Assembly (NCBI RefSeq): GCF_024054535.1
Contig: NZ_JAMXLV010000021.1
Coordinates: 186,001 to 250,000, forward strand
DNA from: Thermococcus alcaliphilus
GTDB taxonomy: Archaea > Methanobacteriota_B > Thermococci > Thermococcales > Thermococcaceae
Length of the DNA stretch: 64,000 nt
Reading direction: 5' to 3'
Shown here: piece by piece, positions 43,895 through 52,834 of the stretch
How positions within the stretch are numbered: position 1 is the stretch's first letter
Layout of the letters: every line of letters starts with the position of its first letter
Position numbers and translations under genes: made by a program
The notes under the pieces: generated by a model
The model's input: the letters and a program-made list of their open reading frames with translations, nothing else
The model's database searches: none
What the model was told of the DNA's origin: nothing

Positions 43895-44809
43895 TCACCT
43901 CTTGTAAATAGTCCTCAAGAAAACGTCCTCCAAGCTTGGTTCTTCAACTTCAAGGCTCACAATTGTTATTCCCTTCCTTGCAAGAAGCTCTGAAAGCTGC
44001 TCCCTAATGTCCTCCTTTGCGAATATAATTGCCTTATTTTCGTTTACTTTTTGCACCCTTATAACTCCAGAAAGATCGATTTCTGGAAGCGCTTGCTTTG
44101 TCTCAACCTTTATCTCGTAGCCTTCAAGTTCCATGAATTCTTTCTTTATCTCTTCAAGCGTCCCCAGTGCCCTAAGTTTCCCCTTGACTATTATACCAAC
44201 TCTATCACTTAACTCCTCTACTTCGCTGAGTATATGAGATGAGAAAAACACCGTCTTCCCTTTTTTCCGTTCTTCTCTAACGATGCTTTTTACTAGGTAA
44301 GCCCCTTCCGGATCGAGGCCGCTTGTGGGCTCGTCCAGTATCAGCACTTCGGGATCGTTTATAAGTGCCTGAGCCAGCAAAAGCCTCTGCTTCATACCCT
44401 TTGAAAAGGCCTTGACTTTTCTATACCTTGCTTCCCACAGTCCTACAAGCTTTAAAAGTTCTTTAATGCGCTTTTCCTTCTCTTGTTTTGAAAAGCTGTA
44501 AAAGCTTGCAAAGAACTCCAAGTTCCTCCATGCTGTCAATTCTTCATAAAGCGTCGCATTTTCTGGGAGAAAGCCTATCCGCTCTTTGACTTTTATGGAC
44601 TCTCTGAAAACATCATTTCCGAGTATTCTCACAGTGCCTTTGTCAGGGATTATAAGTCCGAGCATGCTCAAAATAGTTGTCGTTTTGCCCGCTCCGTTTG
44701 GACCCAAAAATCCGAAAATTTCTCCTTTGTAAACTTCGAAGCTCAGTTCATCAACGGCTTTGAAATTCCCATAACTTTTGGTGAGGTTTTCAACTTCTAT
44801 GGCTTTCAT
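43895..44809 (-). CDS. ABC transporter ATP-binding protein
   Basis: 304-residue ABC ATPase of the ABC-2 (drug/lipid/Nod-type) group: Walker A GPNGAGKTT (about 37-45), signature AFSKGMKQRL (about 132-141), Walker B VLILDEPTSGLDP (about 153-165), H-loop SSHILSEVEE. The C-terminal 80 residues form the extra domain common to gliding/exopolysaccharide-type exporters. Overlaps the surface-protein region by its stop codon; ATG preceded by GGTGGTAGT. Confidence 0.95.
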   Translation of the reverse strand: MKAIEVENLTKSYGNFKAVDELSFEVYKGEIFGFLGPNGAGKTTTILSMLGLIIPDKGTVRILGNDVFRESIKVKERIGFLPENATLYEELTAWRNLEFFASFYSFSKQEKEKRIKELLKLVGLWEARYRKVKAFSKGMKQRLLLAQALINDPEVLILDEPTSGLDPEGAYLVKSIVREERKKGKTVFFSSHILSEVEELSDRVGIIVKGKLRALGTLEEIKKEFMELEGYEIKVETKQALPEIDLSGVIRVQKVNENKAIIFAKEDIREQLSELLARKGITIVSLEVEEPSLEDVFLRTIYKR

Positions 44810-44826
44810 ACTACCACCTCTGGCAT

Positions 44827-45798
44827 TTACTTAATCTCCATTTTGAGGAATTTTACATACGAAACAGGGGCAAGAAGCAAAGAAATTAGAGCCAATACCA
44901 GAACATTTTGCCAAATTAAGTTCAAACTCTCCAATATGGATCTCTCCTCGACTACAGCCTCTTCGTAAGCTAAGGCAGAGACTATTTCACTTATTTGGGT
45001 TTTCCCGCCGAACAATATTCTAGCTATCTCCTGGTAGTGATAGTTTGGCGAAACGTAGAGAATTTTCTCTGTAGTTGTTGTTATTTCACTCAGCCACTGC
45101 TGGTAAGCAGGATCTTTGAGAATTAGCTCTTCAAGCTGTTCTTCGGTAAGATTCGATGTATCTTCGGGAAGACTAGGAAGGGGTGGGAGTCCAACAAGAG
45201 CAAATGCAACTACACCAGCAATTGCTGAAAGAAGAAAGCTGAAGAATACAAAAACAAATATCCCCATTACAATAGCGTTTTTGGGCTTTTCTATAAAGGT
45301 TGAGATCAACACTCCCAAACTTAGAAAACTTATTCCATAGAGTAAGCTGAAGGGAAAGGTTACCAGAAACATTATTAAATCCGTTTTGGTAAGCGGAACG
45401 CCTAAAACAAGCGCAAATGCCACTGTTAGAACATAAAACAGCACCAAAGAAGCCCCAAGGTTGAGTATTCCCCCTAAAAATTTCCCAACAAGTATTTGGT
45501 CTTTGTACACGGGCTTTGAAGCCATTACCTTTAAGGTTCCGCTCTCTTTTTCTCCATTTATTGCGATTGCTCCCAAAAGAACGCTCATAAGGGCTATTGA
45601 ATAGTTAAAGGCGTTGGAGAAGCTTGAGAGAAACAACATTTGAAAAGGCGTTTTGTACATCCCTGTGCTCACTCCAAGTTTTCTTGAGCTGTATATCATC
45701 CCCAAGGAGAGTATTACAAAAAGCGCTGTCATTATTTGGAATTTCCTCGTTTTGATGCCGACTTCAAAATCCTTCACTGCGATGTTCATTACTTTCAT
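44827..45798 (-). CDS. ABC-2 type transporter permease (paralogue)
   Basis: 323-residue membrane protein with about six helices, paralogue of the permease at 40780: both start MKxxNIAxK and carry KESGTLKVMASKPVYKDQ-type segments. A longer extracellular loop (about residues 215-270, Leu/Glu/Thr-rich) distinguishes it. ATG 45798 follows GGTGATCACT; the longer frame to 45822 is not supported by a ribosome site. First gene of the operon; AAACTATTACTATTTTTAG upstream is A/T-rich enough for the promoter. Confidence 0.9.
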   Translation of the reverse strand: MKVMNIAVKDFEVGIKTRKFQIMTALFVILSLGMIYSSRKLGVSTGMYKTPFQMLFLSSFSNAFNYSIALMSVLLGAIAINGEKESGTLKVMASKPVYKDQILVGKFLGGILNLGASLVLFYVLTVAFALVLGVPLTKTDLIMFLVTFPFSLLYGISFLSLGVLISTFIEKPKNAIVMGIFVFVFFSFLLSAIAGVVAFALVGLPPLPSLPEDTSNLTEEQLEELILKDPAYQQWLSEITTTTEKILYVSPNYHYQEIARILFGGKTQISEIVSALAYEEAVVEERSILESLNLIWQNVLVLALISLLLAPVSYVKFLKMEIK

Positions 45799-45945
45799 AG
45801 TGATCACCAAGTCTGATAGCAACTCATATACTTAAAACTATTACTATTTTTAGTTTTATTAATCATTCAAAAAACAGAGTAAAAAGCAAAATAAGACAAA
45901 ATCAACAATCGAGGGATTATCAAATGAAAAAAGAAAAAACAGGTT

Positions 45946-46275
45946 TCACTCCTTTTCCAATACAACAGCGGTACCGTAGGCAAAAATCTCCGCTGCCCCT
46001 GAGGCAACTGCTGAAGTCATAAATCTAACCCCAATAACCCCGTTTGCTCCCATTTCCTTTGCATGCTGAATCATCCTCTGAAGGGCTATCTCCCTCGCCT
46101 CTGCAAGCATTTCAGTGTACTCCTTAACTTCTCCACCAGCAATATTCCTTAAACCGGCAAGTATGTCTTTTCCAAGGTGCTTTGCCCTAACGGTTGCCCC
46201 TCTTGCAATTCCAAGAACCTTGACTACCTTATACCCCGGAACATTCTCCGTTGTAGAAAGAATAAATTCCTCCAT
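45946..46275 (-). CDS. YbjQ/UPF0145 family protein
   Basis: 109-residue homopentameric-type beta protein: STTENVPGYKVVKVLGIARG (about 5-24), the helical GEVKEYTEMLAEAREIALQRM, GANGVIGVRFMTS (about 78-90) and YGTAVVLE are the conserved family segments. Often annotated as heavy-metal-binding, without direct proof. ATG 46275 follows GGGTGATGAAC. Divergent from moaC. Confidence 0.92.
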   Translation of the reverse strand: MEEFILSTTENVPGYKVVKVLGIARGATVRAKHLGKDILAGLRNIAGGEVKEYTEMLAEAREIALQRMIQHAKEMGANGVIGVRFMTSAVASGAAEIFAYGTAVVLEKE

Positions 46276-46362
46276 GTTCATCACCCAAATACTTCGAACT
46301 TCGAGGTAATTTTATATTCTAAAGCTTAAATACTTTTCTGGAGTAATAGGAGAGGTGAGAAA

Positions 46363-46824
46363 ATGGAGCTCACACATGTCGATGAAAAGGGCGTAAAAAT
46401 GGTTGAAGTTGGGCATAAGGATGTGGTCTTCAGGAAAGCCGTTGCAAAGGGAAGAATAAGACTAAAACCTGAGACCATCAAGCTCATCCAAGAGGGAAAA
46501 ACAAAAAAGGGAAACGTGATAGCAGCTGCGCAACTTGCAGGAATTTTGGCCGTAAAGAAAACTCCAGAGCTAATTCCCCTCTGCCACCCAATTCCACTAA
46601 CCGGAGTGGATATATCCTTTGAGTTCGGAGAAGATTACATCGAGGCAACTTGTGAGGTGAGAGCTTACTACAAAACGGGCGTTGAAATGGAAGCGCTAAC
46701 TGGTGTCAGCGTTGCCCTTCTCACGATATGGGACATGGTAAAGGCCGTAGAAAAAGATGCCAGCGGCCAGTATCCCTTTACAAAGATTGAAGAGATTAGA
46801 GTAGTGGAGAAGGTGAAGGAGTAG
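46363..46824 (+). CDS. moaC: Cyclic pyranopterin monophosphate synthase MoaC
   Basis: Acts with MoaA in the first step of molybdenum/tungsten cofactor synthesis. 153 residues; [15 protein letters not shown] (about 70-84), [22 protein letters not shown] (split motifs about 106-125) and [11 protein letters not shown] are diagnostic, with catalytic Lys/Asp positions present. AGGTGAGAAA precedes the ATG; TATA-like AAGCTTAAATAC about 40 bp upstream. Tungsten enzymes are essential in Thermococcales. Confidence 0.96.
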   Translation: MELTHVDEKGVKMVEVGHKDVVFRKAVAKGRIRLKPETIKLIQEGKTKKGNVIAAAQLAGILAVKKTPELIPLCHPIPLTGVDISFEFGEDYIEATCEVRAYYKTGVEMEALTGVSVALLTIWDMVKAVEKDASGQYPFTKIEEIRVVEKVKE

Positions 46825-46857
46825 GGTTTATAAAATCCACCAGAGGTTTAGTGAGAG

Positions 46858-48558
46858 ATGAAGCTCAACAGTGAAGCGAAGGAAATATACAAGGCTATAA
46901 AAAATGAGATAAAAAGGAGAATCCAGCTCAGAGAAAGTCTAGCATACCTTGAGAAATTTTCGCTAACAAACAACAGAGAGGAAATATTAAGAAGACAGAG
47001 GTATCTGAAGGAAAATCTTCCGAAAATCAGCGAAGAGCTAAAGCCTCTCCTTTCAAAGATAAGACCCATAAGGTTTAGAAGGGAATATCTCCACGACAGG
47101 CTTCTTGTAGTCAGTGAAGAGGAATTCGAGAAGGCAAAAGCCCTTAACATATGTGACGTCTCTCTAGAGCCAGAAGAAGGCTATGACCTGTTACTGAGTA
47201 CAGTTGATTATGGCATTGATGTTGAACTTTCCATCAGCGAAATAGCTCCCGAGCTCTATATAATGCCCCTGTGGGAAAATCGGGAAACGCTTAAAGCTCT
47301 TGCCAGCATAGGGAGACTTCTAAACTCTCCTTCCGTTGCAGAGGAAATTTTGACAGAGCTAAGAAGACTTGAAAAAGTTGTGAAGAGGAGAGAGATTTTA
47401 GAGAACTTAGACGAAATACTTCGGAGAGAAGAGCAGAGAGTAAACACAAAGATTGAAGAGATGCTAAAGGAATTTAGCCTAACCCTGAGCGGAAAGGAAC
47501 TTTTGGAGTTCTTAAAAGAACTAAAGAGCGGAAATTATCAGGCGATATTCTCCCACTTCTCCCAGGTTGAGAACGAAATCCTGAGGGAGATAAGGAAAAG
47601 CGAAGAAAGACTTAGTAAACTGCTTAATCTTGACGTGGAGGTGTTTTCGAGAGATAACCTGTACCCAGTGGAAGTTTCTCCAGAGACTGTTGAACTCCTG
47701 AGGACAGAGCTCGAAAAAGAAACAAAGATTGAGATGTATTTAGTGAGCAGAGAAATCCTGAGGAAAATAAAGCCACTACTCCCGAAACTGAAAGAAGAGC
47801 TTCAAAAAGCTTATGAACTGGAATTCTTGAGGGCTGTGAAAGAATTTACCGAAAGCTTTGTCTTTCCAGAAATTGCCACCGGAGGGATAGCTTTCATAAA
47901 TGGAAGGCACCTCTTTATAGAAAACCCACAGCCGGTCAGCTACGTCGTTGGGAACGTTGCGAGCTTTGACGGCACAAGAGGAGAAAAGGTTGTGATTTTA
48001 ACTGGAGCTAACAGCGGTGGAAAGACCTCTCTGCTCGAACTCATCACCCAGATAGCTCTCCTCACCCACATGGGGCTTCCAGTTCCTGCGGAAAAAGCAT
48101 GGGTTGAGCCATTAGATGAGCTTTTCTTCTTCAGAAGGAAGCGCTCTTCCTACGGAGCCGGCGCTTTTGAAACCGCCTTAAAGGCTTTTGCCCGCGCTCT
48201 CACAAAAGAAGGCAAAAAGCTGATCCTCATAGACGAGTTTGAGGCGATAACGGAACCCGGCGCTGCAGTGAAGATTATTGGGGAGCTCCTTAAGGTAGCC
48301 CACGAAAAGGGGTTTTACGTCGTTATCGTCTCTCACTTAGGAGAAGACCTAAAGAGAGAGCTGTCCTTTGCGAGGGTTGATGGAATAGAGGCAGAAGGCT
48401 TGGATGAGAACCTCAACTTGATAGTAGATAGACAGCCCAAGTTTGGAAAGCTTGGAAAGAGCACTCCAGAGCTTATAGTGGAGAGGCTGGCAAAGAAAAA
48501 GCGCGGAAAAGAGAAGGAAATCTTCGAGAGGGTTTGGAGAGCGTTTAGGGAGAGCTAA
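46858..48558 (+). CDS. MutS-like ATPase (archaeal MutS-related protein)
   Basis: 566-residue protein with a long coiled-coil/clamp region (about residues 1-330, Glu/Arg/Leu-rich) and a C-terminal MutS ATPase: Walker A TGANSGGKTSLLEL (about 379-392), THMGLPVPAEKA, signature RRKRSSYGAGAFE, Walker B KLILIDEFEAI (about 452-462) and HLGEDLK. It lacks the N-terminal mismatch-recognition domain with Phe-X-Glu, so it belongs to the MutS2/MutS5-like archaeal group rather than mismatch repair MutS. Exact role unproven. No mutL-like partner is in the window. Confidence 0.9.
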   Translation: MKLNSEAKEIYKAIKNEIKRRIQLRESLAYLEKFSLTNNREEILRRQRYLKENLPKISEELKPLLSKIRPIRFRREYLHDRLLVVSEEEFEKAKALNICDVSLEPEEGYDLLLSTVDYGIDVELSISEIAPELYIMPLWENRETLKALASIGRLLNSPSVAEEILTELRRLEKVVKRREILENLDEILRREEQRVNTKIEEMLKEFSLTLSGKELLEFLKELKSGNYQAIFSHFSQVENEILREIRKSEERLSKLLNLDVEVFSRDNLYPVEVSPETVELLRTELEKETKIEMYLVSREILRKIKPLLPKLKEELQKAYELEFLRAVKEFTESFVFPEIATGGIAFINGRHLFIENPQPVSYVVGNVASFDGTRGEKVVILTGANSGGKTSLLELITQIALLTHMGLPVPAEKAWVEPLDELFFFRRKRSSYGAGAFETALKAFARALTKEGKKLILIDEFEAITEPGAAVKIIGELLKVAHEKGFYVVIVSHLGEDLKRELSFARVDGIEAEGLDENLNLIVDRQPKFGKLGKSTPELIVERLAKKKRGKEKEIFERVWRAFRES

Positions 48559-48560
48559 GG

Positions 48561-49472
48561 TTAATGACCATATAGTGTTCTAGACTGTTCTCTATATTTT
48601 TGGGCTTTTATGTAGAGGTAATGGCGGAATAACGTCAGATATATGGCACCAAACAGAGAAATAATTAGAACTATGTGAAGTGTTTTTGGGGTATGAAGCA
48701 TTGTTTGAATTATTCCATAAATTAGCTCGTTTTTACATGGGCTCATATCTTGGACGCCAAACACTGCTAAAAACCAATATACAAGCAAAGTACCTGTACT
48801 AATACCCCACAACAAAGCGGTTAACTTAACTGCTTTAGTAAATTTCCAGAACTTCCAGAGTAGAAGTAGTCCAAAGAAAAAGATGGCAATAGATACTATA
48901 ATCAATGAACTCCAGAGGCCAAGCCATTCTGGTCTTCTATTCAATAGTTCCAATAGATTGTTCAATAATCCCAACAGTTTACATGCTATCCACAGGGTAA
49001 AAACTAATCCAGAGGGGAGCCCAAGTATAAACCATCTACGTTGCTCTTTAAATGTAAGATTGGGCAAATTAACAGGCTTAGTGAAGTTTCCGAAAAAGAG
49101 AAGCCCTACTATAATTGCTATTAGTATGAGAGAAAGAAACGAGAAAAGCCAAAAAACTGCTGTATCATAATTAACGATTCCGGAGAACAGTGTTATGACC
49201 AATGTCTGAAACATTAGTACAAAGCTCACATCTCTGGCAGCCTCGAGAACTATGTAATCATTAGTTAAAAACCACATGGCAAACAGGAATATCATTGAAA
49301 GAGAAACGTATGCCGGTAAAATGCTGTATACAAACAAAGAATTTTCTGGATCTGAGTCAGCTATCACCGAAGCAAACAACAGCAGAATTGAGCCCACAGT
49401 AGCAGCTAAGGAATTTATATTATCAGAAGGCTCTCGTTTCCATCGCCTTATTTTTTCTTGAATCCAACTCAT
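48561..49472 (-). CDS. Multi-pass membrane protein, unknown
   Basis: A 303-residue membrane protein with about eight hydrophobic helices, a cytoplasmic basic N-terminus (WIQEKIRRWKREPSD) and a central segment RRPEWLGLW. I recognise no family. ATG 49472 has no GGTG site; TTTAATAATTT about 20 bp upstream may be its TATA box (leaderless). It is divergent from the rhomboid-like gene, with starts only 60 bp apart, and ends 2 nt after the MutS-like gene on the opposite strand. Confidence 0.75.
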   Translation of the reverse strand: MSWIQEKIRRWKREPSDNINSLAATVGSILLLFASVIADSDPENSLFVYSILPAYVSLSMIFLFAMWFLTNDYIVLEAARDVSFVLMFQTLVITLFSGIVNYDTAVFWLFSFLSLILIAIIVGLLFFGNFTKPVNLPNLTFKEQRRWFILGLPSGLVFTLWIACKLLGLLNNLLELLNRRPEWLGLWSSLIIVSIAIFFFGLLLLWKFWKFTKAVKLTALLWGISTGTLLVYWFLAVFGVQDMSPCKNELIYGIIQTMLHTPKTLHIVLIISLFGAIYLTLFRHYLYIKAQKYREQSRTLYGH

Positions 49473-49532
49473 CCCAATCAAATTATTAAATTTACAAACA
49501 TCCTTAAAAACTTTCGTAACTTAATATTAATC

Positions 49533-50366
49533 ATGAATATCACAAAAGAAAGAACGCTCTTTGTCGTAGTGTTCACAGGGATAATCTCCTTACTTCTCCT
49601 GCTTTATCTGGCACCGTTATCACTCAAAGAAAAGCTTGTAATGAATTATCGGGAGTTCTCGTTTTCAAATTTCCATGACTGGATTAGGCTGTACACACTT
49701 CACTTTGTCCATATGGATTTTTGGCACTTACTTGGGAATCTTTTTACATTTATCCTGATATTTCCTGTTGTATACCTCTTATCCGAAGCGGGAATGAGCA
49801 CAGATGCCTTTAAACGCTTTTTAGGGTTTCTGTTTCTCGTTATTCCCCCCATGATGAGCATTCTGGATTTGTTGGTTATGAGACGGTACAACCTTAGATA
49901 CGGGATGGGATTTTCAGGGATAGACTCAGCCCTGCTTGGAGCGTTTCCATATTTTTCTTCTCTCGTACTTCAGGAGAGATTTAAACTCAAAATCTCACCT
50001 ATGATGTTTTCGAACTCCTTTATCTTGATTGTAGGCGGATTGATATCGCTCATATATTCCATCTTTTTGGTAGCAGTTCCACTGATTTTAGGCGGGGTCT
50101 TATTGCTCATGTACACTGTATCAAAAGCCCTCAAAGAGTCAGAAATTCAACACTCCCAACAGAAAAAAGCTATCTGGAACTTCATTCTGGCAATTGTCAT
50201 TATGATGGTAGGAGGGAGTATCGGAGCATTTCCTCGGACTCTTGTGGGGAACTCAGGCTTGGTTAATATATTTGTCCACTATCTCGGCTTTGCAAGCACA
50301 TTATACGGCTTCCCACTGTTGGAGGAAGTGTTCAAAAATAGGAAGAAACTCAAAGCTAACCCTTAA
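49533..50366 (+). CDS. Rhomboid-like intramembrane protease
   Basis: A 277-residue membrane protein with at least six helices. Rhomboid-type landmarks: LYTLHFVHMDFWHLLGNLF (L1-loop/TM2 region with HxxxN-like motif), the Ser motif GMGFSGIDSALLG (GxSG), and a later helix His in FVHYLGFASTLYGF (HxxGxx pattern imperfect, G at +3 and +10). Start ATG 49533 lies about 28 bp after the TATA-like CTTAAAAACTTTC, hence leaderless; the frame back to 49458 is not supported. Catalytic dyad is inferred. Confidence 0.7.
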   Translation: MNITKERTLFVVVFTGIISLLLLLYLAPLSLKEKLVMNYREFSFSNFHDWIRLYTLHFVHMDFWHLLGNLFTFILIFPVVYLLSEAGMSTDAFKRFLGFLFLVIPPMMSILDLLVMRRYNLRYGMGFSGIDSALLGAFPYFSSLVLQERFKLKISPMMFSNSFILIVGGLISLIYSIFLVAVPLILGGVLLLMYTVSKALKESEIQHSQQKKAIWNFILAIVIMMVGGSIGAFPRTLVGNSGLVNIFVHYLGFASTLYGFPLLEEVFKNRKKLKANP

Positions 50367-51021
50367 TCCAACCTCTCTCCCTGTATCGTCCTCTGCTTTC
50401 GATTTCGTCCAGCTTTGCCTCAACTTCCTTCCTCTTCTCTGAACCCCTAATCTCCTCATAACCGTTCAGAACTTCTTCAAAACCTCTCTCAAACCACTTG
50501 TAATGCGTGCTCTCCATGGCCCTCCTGAGGAGATGCAGATCAACGCCTTGAGCCTCAAGAGATGAGTCGAACTCCGCAAGGCCGAAGTCGATAAAGTAAA
50601 TTTTCCCTTCCCTCAGAATCATGTTTGAGGTTGTTAGATCCCCATGAACTACTCCAGCTTCGTGGAGCTTACCTATCTGTCTGCCGATTTCCCTGCAGAG
50701 TTTCAAGCGCTCTTCTATGGGGACTGCTTCGAGGTATTCCTTTAGCCTATCTCCCGCTATGTACTCCATGACTATTTTCATATCTTTTAGGTCAACCTCG
50801 TAAACGTAGGGAACATTAACCTCAAACTCCTTCGCTCTGTGCAGAATCCTCGCTTCCCTTACAGTTCTCTCTTTTCTAAGCTTTTCATCTATCTCCTTTA
50901 TGCGGTAACGCTTTGGAATGCGGTGTTTTATGATAACCTTCTCCTCATCAAATGGGAAATACAACTCCCCAAAATCTGCCAGATAAATCTTTGCCTCCGC
51001 GCCCTGCTTTATCAGCTTCAT
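50356..51021 (-). CDS. bud32: KEOPS complex kinase Bud32
   Basis: Small atypical protein kinase/ATPase of the KEOPS complex that makes threonylcarbamoyl-adenosine (t6A) in tRNA with Kae1. 221 residues; glycine-poor loop KLIKQGAEAKIY, VIIKHRIPK (Lys), the catalytic loop HGDLTTSNMIL (about 128-138) and metal-binding IDFGLAE (about 147-153). GGGTGAAGC before ATG 51021. Here Bud32 is a separate protein, as in Pyrococcus. Overlaps the rhomboid-like gene by 11 nt (convergent). It is preceded by the 104-residue gene, 5 nt away. Confidence 0.96.
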   Translation of the reverse strand: MKLIKQGAEAKIYLADFGELYFPFDEEKVIIKHRIPKRYRIKEIDEKLRKERTVREARILHRAKEFEVNVPYVYEVDLKDMKIVMEYIAGDRLKEYLEAVPIEERLKLCREIGRQIGKLHEAGVVHGDLTTSNMILREGKIYFIDFGLAEFDSSLEAQGVDLHLLRRAMESTHYKWFERGFEEVLNGYEEIRGSEKRKEVEAKLDEIESRGRYRERGWIKG

Positions 51022-51026
51022 GTGCT

Positions 51027-51341
51027 TCACCCATTTATCTCAAGTGCCTGAATGACACTATGAGCATCTTCAAACACAAGCCTGATAGAGATAACGTCTT
51101 CAATTTTTAGCACTAACAAGGCATTTCCTTCTTTAAGTACCAACTTGGCCTCATCAATCTCATTTTCCTCAAGTTTTTTCATGGCATATTTAAGCTTTTC
51201 ATCTTTACTCTCGAGCATATCATCTAGAAGAGATGCTCTGTTTTCTATTTCAATGTCCAACAGTTTGTAGTCTGAAACCTTCTCTAAGAATTCCTTGAGT
51301 TTTTTAACTTCTTTAATGGGATAGATTCTAAGATCTTCCAT
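51027..51341 (-). CDS. Uncharacterised small protein upstream of bud32
   Basis: A 104-residue, soluble protein, mostly helical (VKKLKEFLEKVSDY, LKYAMKKLEEN) with a beta-strand C-terminal part (KEGNALLVLKIEDVISIRLVFED). No family recognised. ATG 51341 follows GGTGCTGTGAAT. Ends 5 nt before the bud32 start, so the genes are cotranscribed; a role in t6A modification or KEOPS (for example, an adaptor) is only a guess from this. Confidence 0.75.
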   Translation of the reverse strand: MEDLRIYPIKEVKKLKEFLEKVSDYKLLDIEIENRASLLDDMLESKDEKLKYAMKKLEENEIDEAKLVLKEGNALLVLKIEDVISIRLVFEDAHSVIQALEING

Positions 51342-51417
51342 ATTCACAGCACCACTTGTATTTGTCTTGTAAGTGTATTAAAGTTTCTCGAACATTTGGC
51401 AAAAGGTTTAAATACTA

Positions 51418-51439
51418 TGTCAACTTACATTGGTTGACA
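51418..51439. promoter_or_regulatory. Inverted repeat TGTCAAC-N8-GTTGACA at operon promoter
   Basis: Two perfect 7-bp arms, 51418-51424 and 51433-51439, with 8-bp spacer. They begin right after the TATA box GGTTTAAATACT (about 51406-51417) and cover the expected transcription start of the 51460 operon, whose last gene encodes an HTH protein. This is the position of an autoregulatory operator. Confidence 0.55.
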
Positions 51440-51459
51440 AGAATTCAATGGTGAAGTGA

Positions 51460-52134
51460 ATGAAAGTTGAGGGCGCATGGCCCATAACCCCTCTAGGAGT
51501 TTCAAGGATTTTTGTAATATTGGGATATTCTCTAATGATTGCGAGTTTAATTCTTCAAGTCCACGTTGGAGAACTTGTTTGGGTCGGAGTTACCCTTCTT
51601 GTACTCTCTGGGGGAAGGGGTATAGAGATTAAAGAAGATGGGCTTGTTTTAAAATATCTTTTCTGGAAGGTTAAGATACCTTTTGAGGAAATCAAAGAGG
51701 TAATGCTTGCGAATGAGCTCAGAGAGGCCAAATTATTTAGATACAACTGGAAAGATGCAGGACTTGTAGTGTTGCTCTTTATTATAACCCTCATTAAAGC
51801 CCCATGGAGAGAATTCCCTCTCCTTTTTCTCTGGATTTTTGTCATTTATGTTGCTTATTTCTTGTATCTCTTTGTTCCAATCTATAAAATTTGGGAAGAC
51901 TTCGGGAAAATCTTTTTGGGTATTGTAGTGCTGCTTCCCATATTCTCCGCCTTAGTTGGTGAAAACCCAGTTCTTGGAGTATTTCTTGGGATTGTATTTC
52001 TCGTGTTTACCGTTTTCTGGACAAGATTCGACTACATAATTGTCAATACTGTGGGAAAAGATAGTATTGTAATAGGATGCCCTGATGGAAAAAAAGCTAT
52101 CAAAATGTTTATGGGTGTTAAAAATGAAGCTTGA
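51460..52134 (+). CDS. Membrane protein A of HTH-linked operon (PH-like)
   Basis: 224 residues: two N-terminal hydrophobic helices (about 16-50), a beta-rich cytoplasmic segment GIEIKEDGLVLKYLFWKVKIPFEEIKEVML (about residues 54-84, described in pieces), two or three more helices (about 100-190) and a C-terminal tail DYIIVNTVGKDSIVIGC plus a terminal helix. The strand-helix pattern flanking the membrane part recalls bacterial PH-like (bPH2) membrane proteins; this is inference. Paralogue of the next gene (both start MKxEGxxP). Good GGTGAAGTG site before ATG. Confidence 0.8.
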   Translation: MKVEGAWPITPLGVSRIFVILGYSLMIASLILQVHVGELVWVGVTLLVLSGGRGIEIKEDGLVLKYLFWKVKIPFEEIKEVMLANELREAKLFRYNWKDAGLVVLLFIITLIKAPWREFPLLFLWIFVIYVAYFLYLFVPIYKIWEDFGKIFLGIVVLLPIFSALVGENPVLGVFLGIVFLVFTVFWTRFDYIIVNTVGKDSIVIGCPDGKKAIKMFMGVKNEA

Positions 52135-52834
52135 AGGGGTCAGGCCTTCGAACTTTAGTGGTATTCCATTGCTGATAGCCATTCTCTCTTTTGTTCTAAT
52201 ACTAGGAGCCATGGAGCTCTCCTATTGGTGGATGTGGACAGTTGGGTGGATTCTTATTTTTGCTTCATGGGGAGTATCGGCTAAAATTGAAAATAAAACC
52301 CTGATTCTCAAATATGCCTTCGGATTGTTGCCCATAAAGCTCAAAGGAGAAGACATCGAGGAAGTCTTAGTTTTGAACAGACTGGAAAAGGGTGTTCTTC
52401 TGAGGCATTTTCCCGGAATTGGAATGGCCTATATGGGTGTACTTGTATATGCATTATATCGTTATTTTGCACTTCCGGAAAACCTTCTGCCGGGCTATTA
52501 TGTGGGAGTTGTTGCACTCATTGTATTCTCGAGCTCTATACTAATTTCAATAGCGGTACCCCTTGGAAAAACCTCTCATAAACTTCTCATAACAGCAGCT
52601 ATTTCTATCGCTGGTGCATCTCTTTTATGGATTAAGAGCTCTGAAGTCGAATTGATCCCAACGATACCCTTCTTCTTAATTGTGATGGCTCTTTGGATAG
52701 TGTATGACATGGATACTGAAGATTATATTGTCCTGAAAACAAAGAAAGGTAAATACCTCTTAACCTCTAATGCTCCGAGAGATAAAGTGGAAAAAGCAAT
52801 TAAAGGAATTATGGAGGTTTTAATCGATGATTAA
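52124..52834 (+). CDS. Membrane protein B of HTH-linked operon (PH-like)
   Basis: 236 residues, tandem paralogue of protein A with the same order: two helices, then AKIENKTLILKYAFGLLPIK strand region (about 60-79), a charged helix EDIEEVLVLNRLEKG, further helices (about 105-200) and a C-terminal DYIVLKTKKGKYLLTSN plus final helix. ATG 52124 (MKLEGVRP) overlaps the end of gene A by 11 nt and follows GGGTGTTAAAA; the frame back to 52085 is not a likely start. Function unknown. Confidence 0.8.
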   Translation: MKLEGVRPSNFSGIPLLIAILSFVLILGAMELSYWWMWTVGWILIFASWGVSAKIENKTLILKYAFGLLPIKLKGEDIEEVLVLNRLEKGVLLRHFPGIGMAYMGVLVYALYRYFALPENLLPGYYVGVVALIVFSSSILISIAVPLGKTSHKLLITAAISIAGASLLWIKSSEVELIPTIPFFLIVMALWIVYDMDTEDYIVLKTKKGKYLLTSNAPRDKVEKAIKGIMEVLIDD

